The notes under the pieces: generated by a model
What the model saw: only the letters and a program-made list of their open reading frames with translations
What the model was told of the DNA's origin: nothing
Database searches by the model: none
From: Desmodesmus armatus
Taxonomy: Eukaryota; Chlorophyta; Chlorophyceae; Sphaeropleales; Scenedesmaceae
Assembly (NCBI GenBank): GCA_007449985.2
Contig: VIIQ02000575.1
Coordinates: 691,001 to 755,000 of the forward strand
Direction of reading: 5' to 3'
DNA: 64,000 nucleotides
Made by a program: the position numbers and the translations under genes
Shown: one piece after another, positions 54,438-64,000 of the stretch
Layout: the number at the start of each line of letters is the position of its first letter
Numbering within the stretch: the stretch's first letter is position 1

Positions 54438-57328
54438 TCATGTGGACTTGTAGTGGAAGTCATCGATGGTTGTGTACAGGTGTGCGTCATTCTGCAAGGT
54501 GGAGACGGCCTGGTCGATTTGGGCCTTGTTGTACTGCCCAGCCAGCTTGTTGTACACCTGGAGGGAAAGCAAGGGCGGCGCAAACAAAGTGCAGGAAGGT
54601 GTCAGCATTGGGGGTCAGCAGCAGCGGAGCTGGCAAACAAGCTGCAGGACTGCACAGGCCGACACAGCTGGCGTGCGGTCATTAGTGGTGGGGCTAGCCT
54701 GCTGTCTCCAACTTGACAAAGCCGACGATGTGAGGCCCATCAAGACCAACCAGCTTGGTTGCAACTTCCAAGATAGGCAAGACACACATTCCAAGTGTCT
54801 TACACAGATGTTGAGGCCCTGATGATGAGGAGTATCCTCGTGGAGAATACATGACCCTACGCCCCACTCATATTCCATCCAAATACGGACAACCCTGCTT
54901 GGCAGGTTGGTGACAGCAGGCTCAGCAAGTAGGGCTTTCCAGAACCAGCCCAACCCCGCTCATCCAGTGCCTAGCATCACTGCGCTGTTTGCAAGCCTCA
55001 CCTCCTCGACATGCATGCCTTGCTCTGTGTTGACACTCTGGAAGACAGCCAGCACTGCACTTTGGCAGCCGTCTGCTGCACCCGCGCCCGCAAACGTTGT
55101 GGCACCGCCGCCTGGCTGCTGCTGTGGCGCACCACCCCAGTTGCCGCCGCCTACTGGGTTTCCAAAGCCGCCTGCTGCTGCAGCTGGCATGCCCTGCAAC
55201 ACAGGCACAATTGAGATAGGGTTGCTGTCACGCAGCATGCAGAACAGGGTCTGCAGAGATGTGCTGCAGCGTGTAGCCCCGGCCAAAGATGGACCCTCAG
55301 GTTGTCATTTGAGCACTCTGTTGATCACCAGTGATGCCCATGCCATCCACCACGCCACCATCAAAGCATGTCGCTGTAGCCTACGAAGGCACTGACGCCT
55401 TCCAGTCACGATCAACACAACCCAAAGCCCCCCCCCCACCGCCCAGCCGCTATCCATGTCTCCTCCTTCCTCCTCACCTGCGCGCCGCCTGCTCCACCCT
55501 TGGTGATGTGCAGGTGCTCAAAGATGGACCGCAGGAAGTGGTACGTGACCTCGTTGTGGTTGGTGATGGCGCGCACCTGGAAGCCCGAGAGACACAACTG
55601 CAGCCACAAAGGAGGCAGGGGCACAGCAGTGCACAGTTCAGGCAGCAGTAGCTACTACACAGCCCTGTAGGGCTACGTTGAGAGCGCAGCCGTGCAGCGG
55701 TGCCTGATCAAGCCCACAGTGTGTAATGTGCCAGACAAGCCATGTTGCTGCCTGCAACATATGTTGATGAGTTGATGCTGTATGCAGCTGTTGATCCAAT
55801 ATAAAACATCTGCCAGTGGAAAGGCAAGCCGCTAGTGGCACTATCTGCTGAGAAGAGGCCCGATGCCCGCCTTACCTTCTTGTCAAAGGTGCGCATGTGC
55901 CCGTGCACCTTGACGTACACCCCCGGCTGCAGCTCAGCTTTCTTGCTCTGGATGGCCTGCACAGCACAGCACAGCGCAGCACAGCATGCCACACAGCATG
56001 TGTAAAAACAGAAATAACACAAAGCTGCACACTTTATCAGCGGCAGCAGCCAGCCTGGCGGAGGTTTGCAAGCTACTGCAAGACGGACAGCAACGTCGGC
56101 TGCCAGCTGCAAGGCTGCATGTTGTTCTACAAGTACATCACCCTCCCACGAGGATGCGGCGCCACCTTGCTGCCAATCAGCTCAGTGGTCCCCACCCTGC
56201 TGCTGGGGCAGCCTCATTCCTGGTGCCAACAGGTGGGGATATGCTGGGAACCTTTGAAAACAGGTATAAACATGCTCGAACCCAAACAGTTTGCAGCAGC
56301 CTCACCTGCTCGGTCTCCTCCTGCAGCCAGTAGTTGATCTCCAGCTCCCCAGTGCCGTCTGTGATCAGCAGGACCATGTTGGTGTTCCTGTCCGTTACGT
56401 TCAGGATCTTGCCGATGACAGTCACCTGCAGGCAGCAACACAGCTTTGATGTGTGCTGGTGTGACTGCATGTGCATCACCTTGTGACTGGCTGCAGCATA
56501 CTTTGAAAATGATGGTTACTGGCAGCTGCTCAAAGCCTGTGGTTGTCTCCACAATACCCAGCATGCAGCTACAAGTGCTGCAAAGGGTGCAGCTCTGGTG
56601 CACCAAACCTGTTGGCACCCAGACCCTGCAACGGGCAACTGTGCACCGCTGTTGCAATGGTTGCGGATAGTTCCCGCAGGCTTCGACACTCACGTTTGCA
56701 AGGTCTGTCCCATCCACAACATGGGTGTCATCATCCACGTTGGCCAAGTCCTGTGGAATCATACAGCCATGCAAGGAAGACACTGAGTGTTCTTTTTCAG
56801 AGCTCAAGTTAGGTCTCCATGGTGGATATCTGCTGTGGGCCAAACGATGCACAGTACATGTTATGCACTGCTTCGGCACGCGTGCTGCGCCACATCCCAA
56901 ACGAACCAATCTGTTGCGCCGCACCTTTGCCAGCTGCCTGATTGTGAGGGTGCGCAGCGTTGTGTTTTTCTGCAACAGCAACAGCAGGGGCAGGAGTGAA
57001 TTCCATGGACACCTTACATGAGGGATCAGGGTTCAGGCCCCGCTTGCCTTGTCCTTGCTGGCCATGATGTCCAACAGCATCATGCATGGGCACAGCACGA
57101 GCAGCACACCCCCCATACCTTGCCACCTCCTGAAGCCCCTCCTCCACCAGACCCGTAGCCGGTGTCCTGAGCTTGGCTGCAATGATCCAAACTTCCGGTG
57201 AACACAGCTGAACTCGTGAGTGACACAAAGCAGCAGAGCAGGCACAGCATCATCACCCACCTGGGCATGAAGCCTCCCCCAGCAAACTGCTGGCCTGCAT
57301 CCCCACCAAAACCACCTCCTCCGAACAT
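54438..57328 (-). CDS. RPA2: Replication protein A 32-kDa subunit
   Basis: RPA2 is the middle subunit of the heterotrimer that coats single-stranded DNA in replication and repair. Nine exons join in phase: 57328-57261, 57176-57119, 56969-56925, 56750-56694, 56425-56306, 55956-55876, 55576-55478, 55193-55002 and 54557-54438, giving 279 residues, the usual length. A Gly/Ser-rich N-terminus (MFGGGGFGGDAGQQF), which in animals is the phosphorylated tail, is followed by TLRTLTIRQLAK. The OB fold is DLANVTVIGKILNVTDRNTN, then ITDGTGELEINYWL and GVYVKVHGHMRTFDKK. A linker of Gly/Gln leads to the winged helix (AVLAVFQSVNTEQGMHVEEV; YNKLAGQYNKAQIDQAVSTL) and the conserved end DDFHYKST. Nothing is missing. 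Confidence 0.95.
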
Positions 57329-58122
57329 TGTTCTAAGCTTGATGAAGGTTCAGAAGGCGGAAGACAGCCTCGAGCAGGAACGATTTTGAACTCAAGTGGT
57401 GATCTCCAAGGAGCTGCTTTGTGTCAGCAGAGCACACGTGGACAGCAGCAAAGACGAACAATGCGCAGATACTCTTTTGAGCGGTGATGGTTCCCTGCTT
57501 TGCTTAGGCCCAGCCTCAAAGACCTGGCCACAAAGACCTTCCGCAATGCAGCTATTGCAGTGCGTGCGCTGTCACATTGGGAGACGTTGGCCGTTCCTGA
57601 TTCTGCCCTTTTCAAACTGGGGACTCCTGAGCAGCGTTGGGAGCGAGGCAACCGCTCGCCAAGTGAGTTTGCAGGCTGGCAAGGCAATTCATTTGCAGCA
57701 CGTGTTTGCTAAAGTGATCTTTAAGCAGATAACCGATTGTGTGCGACCCTGGGTTGCTCCAGGGGAGTGCCCACCCTGGGTTGCTCCAGGGGCGTTACAG
57801 GCAGTGTGCAGCAGGGAGCCGGTTTTTGTCAGTCGCTTCAACGTGCAATTCGAAGCACCTGAAACTAGCCTTGGCCATCCGTACTCCAGCAGGGCAGCAC
57901 TGGGGCCAACCGATACTTCTTGCAGCAGAGATTCTTGCTAAACTCCTGTCACTAGGACGTGCAATTGGGACACCAGAGGGCTCCAGCCACCGTTGAGCAA
58001 CGCTCTATTGTCTTAGCTTCAGCTCAGCACGTGTGTGGGCTCAGTGGATGTGACAGGCTGGGCCCCCCTGCTGCTGCTACTGCTGCAGGTCACCCGTTTC
58101 ATCGGTCATCAGGCAGCCAGTC
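57329..58122. promoter_or_regulatory. Divergent upstream region of RPA2 (-) and PDH E1-alpha (+)
   Basis: 794 bp between start codons. It contains a short tandem duplication of CCCTGGGTTGCTCCAGGGG at about 57748-57793. An open frame at 57500-57712 has coding-like composition but no known motif and is not called. Confidence 0.4.
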
Positions 58123-61963
<3,841 letters not shown>

Positions 61964-62483
61964 GTAGGCCGCACTGTTGTGGCACTGGCGTGGAGTGGTA
62001 CTGTGTTAGTATCACAGCATGACCTGCAGACCCTGCCAAGCCTTCACCTGAGGGGTACAGGGCTGTCTTGACCTGTTGCTGCTGCTTGAAGTTGCTGGCT
62101 GCTTGACAGCTGCCGCTGCCAGCGCTGCTCCAGCAGTGCTGTTTGGTGTGAGCAGTGAGCTGGCGTGTGCAGCCTTTGCTCAATGGGGGGCTGAAGATGT
62201 ATTTTGGGCAGTATGCCTGTGCTCTGTGCATCGTGTGTGATATGGGGTATGTCAATGAGTGCTGTGAGAGTTTGTTGCTGGGCTGAGTGCAGTCGTGTAC
62301 CCTTCAGCTGCTGTTGTTGCGAGGTTGCAGCAATGGGCCGTCGTCAAGCAGCGTACTCAAGAAACATCGTGCATCGCTTGGCAGGGGCTGATTGGGCAGC
62401 ACAACTTTTATTGGGCCTGGGTTGGGTAGTTGACAGCGCTTACAGGACATGCTGGGTGCATGTCTGTGCTGGTATACATGATT

Positions 62484-62488
62484 TGTAA
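62484..62488 (+). terminator. Polyadenylation signal TGTAA of the PDH E1-alpha gene
   Basis: First convincing TGTAA after the stop codon, about 520 nt downstream, which gives a 3'UTR of normal algal length. Confidence 0.5.
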
Positions 62489-62976
62489 ATAGCTCATGAC
62501 CACGCTGAGTGCTTAACTGGAACCAGGATGACTGCTCCTGTCTGGTCCAGGCTAGCCTGGATCGCTGTTGCCTGTGGCCCAGTTCGCACTATCGCAATGC
62601 CTGGAGGTATGGCTGCATTTCGCGCCCGGACCAGTCGAAATGCACAGTGGTCTGGACCCCAGTGAGCTGCTTACTGCCTTTCCGGCGACCGCGGTTTGAA
62701 TTTGAACGTCAGCACTTTTGGTACCCCGAGGAACCTTGCTGCCCCACGATCACCTCACGCATCGGACGCAGTGTTGTTCGCTCAGCTTACTCCGCTATCA
62801 CCATCGCGCCAACTGAAGGTGTTTGCCAGCTGTACATTGATCAAACATTTCAAATTTGCTACTGCTGCTGGTGTGCGCTTGTCAGCCTCGTTTGTCTTGT
62901 TCCCCCCTTGCCGCATTTTATGAGATGCATTTGAAGTGCCTGCTACATCCCTCATCTTGAACAAGCAGGAGCACGC
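62489..62976. other. Upstream region of the CAF-1 p60-type gene
   Basis: No gene is seen. Short open frames have no family match. The promoter and 5'UTR of the following gene must lie here. Confidence 0.35.
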
Positions 62977-64000
62977 ATGAAGGCAAAGACGCTGCAAATC
63001 ATCTGGCACAGCAAGGACCCTGTCTTCTCCATAGACTTCCACCCTGATGGGTACATAGCCACAGGAGGGGGTGACAAGGATATCAAAGTGAGCATCCCAG
63101 GCTGCAGCACACACAGCCTGTGCTGCTGGCTGCTGTTCAGGCTTGGCTTCAGTCACCGTTGTTGGTTGCAGACAGCCAGCATGGTTCACCTTGTCTAGCA
63201 TACCTGCTGGCATTCCTTGGGAACAAATGCTATGATGCACGGCGTCTGACGACCTGGTTGGTCTGCTGCTGCAGCTGTGGGAGATGTGTTGTGATGGCGA
63301 TGGCAACTCCCACGTGCGCTATGTCAGCAGTTTGTCTGGGCACAGCAGTACCATCAACTGTGTACGCTTCTCACACTCTGGTGAGCAACACAAGTAGCAT
63401 CACCGGCCACCAAACAGCACTGTTGACAGCCCTCCTACGGCTGTAGCTACCGCTCAGCCTGCAAGTAGATGCGCTTTTGCAGTAGGTTCAAGTCTGCCAC
63501 TGTTCTTGCAGTTGTGACCCCTGCATCATGCAGCGTGAGCACCAACTGCCTGCGCCTGTGTGTTGAGTGACCCCTACTACACACACGCACCACATACCCC
63601 TCACCACCCACCCCTGGCCGCTTGGGCACACCCGGCAGGCCACTGCCTTGCTTCTGCTGGTGACAGCGGAGAGCTGCTCATCTGGCGGCCCCTCCCCGGC
63701 TCCAGCACATCCCCCCTACCACCCTCAGCACTTGCCACACCAGGCCCCCTCAAGGACAGCACTCTTGCAGGCAGCTTCTCCCCCAGCCCCTTCGCATCCC
63801 AAGCACCAACTGCCACAACGGCAACAGCACCAATGGCAGCCACGGGAACAACAGCAGCAGGGGGCGAGGAGGCAGGTCAGGCAGCAGGGTCAGGGGGTTG
63901 GGCCCAGGCAGGGTCTTGGAAGCTGTCAGCAACGCTGAGGGGTCACCATGATGATGTGACGGATGTGGCCTGGGCCCATGACGATGCTGTGGTGATGAGT
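62977..64000 (+). CDS. Chromatin assembly factor 1 p60 subunit (FAS2/CHAF1B type), 5' part
   Basis: CAF-1 loads histones H3-H4 on new DNA. The p60 subunit is a WD40 propeller. Three exons are visible in phase: 62977-63087, 63275-63380 and 63639 to the window edge. The N-terminus MKAKTLQIIWHSKDPVFSID, then ATGGGDKDIK/LWEMC, is the p60 signature start and first blade. Blade 2 is LSGHSSTINCVRFSHSG/HCLASAGDSGELLIW. A Pro/Ala/Thr-rich insert of about 70 residues separates it from blade 3 (LRGHHDDVTDVAWAHDD), as in other p60 proteins, where this loop is shorter. The C-terminal part is outside the window. HIRA shares the fold, but the start and insert position favour p60. Confidence 0.85.

Noticed and set aside
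57500..57712. Small open frame upstream of PDH E1-alpha
   Set aside because: No motif or partner exon was found, and it lies in the promoter interval.

Overview
The window is nuclear DNA of a green alga, most likely a chlorophycean. The coding exons are GC-rich. Introns are numerous and short, and run GTGAGT/GTAAGT to CAG. Proteins are padded with Ala, Gln and Ser runs. TGTAA polyadenylation signals follow several genes. One gene is a plastid-type pyruvate dehydrogenase E1-alpha with a transit peptide. The species cannot be named from the sequence. No bacterial operon, CRISPR array or rRNA gene is present. All gene models come from reading splice sites, codon phase and family motifs by eye.

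Layout. 1-2180 (-): 5' half of a PRP22/DHX8 splicing helicase, cut by the window edge. 2.8-3.9 kb (+): a weak, unrecognised membrane-protein candidate. 4613-7608 (+): an F-box plus cyclin protein (cyclin-F type). 10808-14159 (-): a fold-type-I Orn/Lys/Arg decarboxylase. 14.2-17.6 kb: repeats. 17673-20060 (+): an uncharacterised Cys-cluster, Ala-rich, RGG protein. 21.5-24.3 kb: paired direct repeats around a 5'-truncated LINE end. 24709-30690 (-): an intron-rich KDZ (Kyakuja-Dileera-Zisupton) transposase gene. 31.7-39.2 kb: a nest of retroelements, holding 5'-truncated LINE 3' ends with tetranucleotide tails, a Penelope-like reverse transcriptase, two hammerhead ribozymes and a tRNA-derived SINE with a target duplication. 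39-44 kb: minisatellite and large palindromes. 44520-51664 (-): an ABCD4-type cobalamin transporter with an MMADHC (CblD)-like domain between its membrane and ATPase domains. 52060-52497 (+): the ferredoxin-like complex I subunit C1-FDX. 54438-57328 (-): RPA2. 58123-61963 (+): plastid PDH E1-alpha. 62977 to the edge (+): CAF-1 p60/FAS2-type WD40 protein.

The most notable observation is the ABCD4-CblD fusion. In animals ABCD4 exports cobalamin from lysosomes, and MMADHC acts with MMACHC on the same cobalamin just after release. Here both are encoded by one gene. The reading frame runs through all ten proposed exons, and the CblD C-terminus shares an uninterrupted exon with the ATPase domain.

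A technical point affects every model. Several well-conserved genes (DHX8, cyclin, decarboxylase at two places) need one extra base to stay in frame, often at a C or G run. This looks like single-base deletion errors in the assembly and not like gene decay, although decay cannot be excluded from one sequence.
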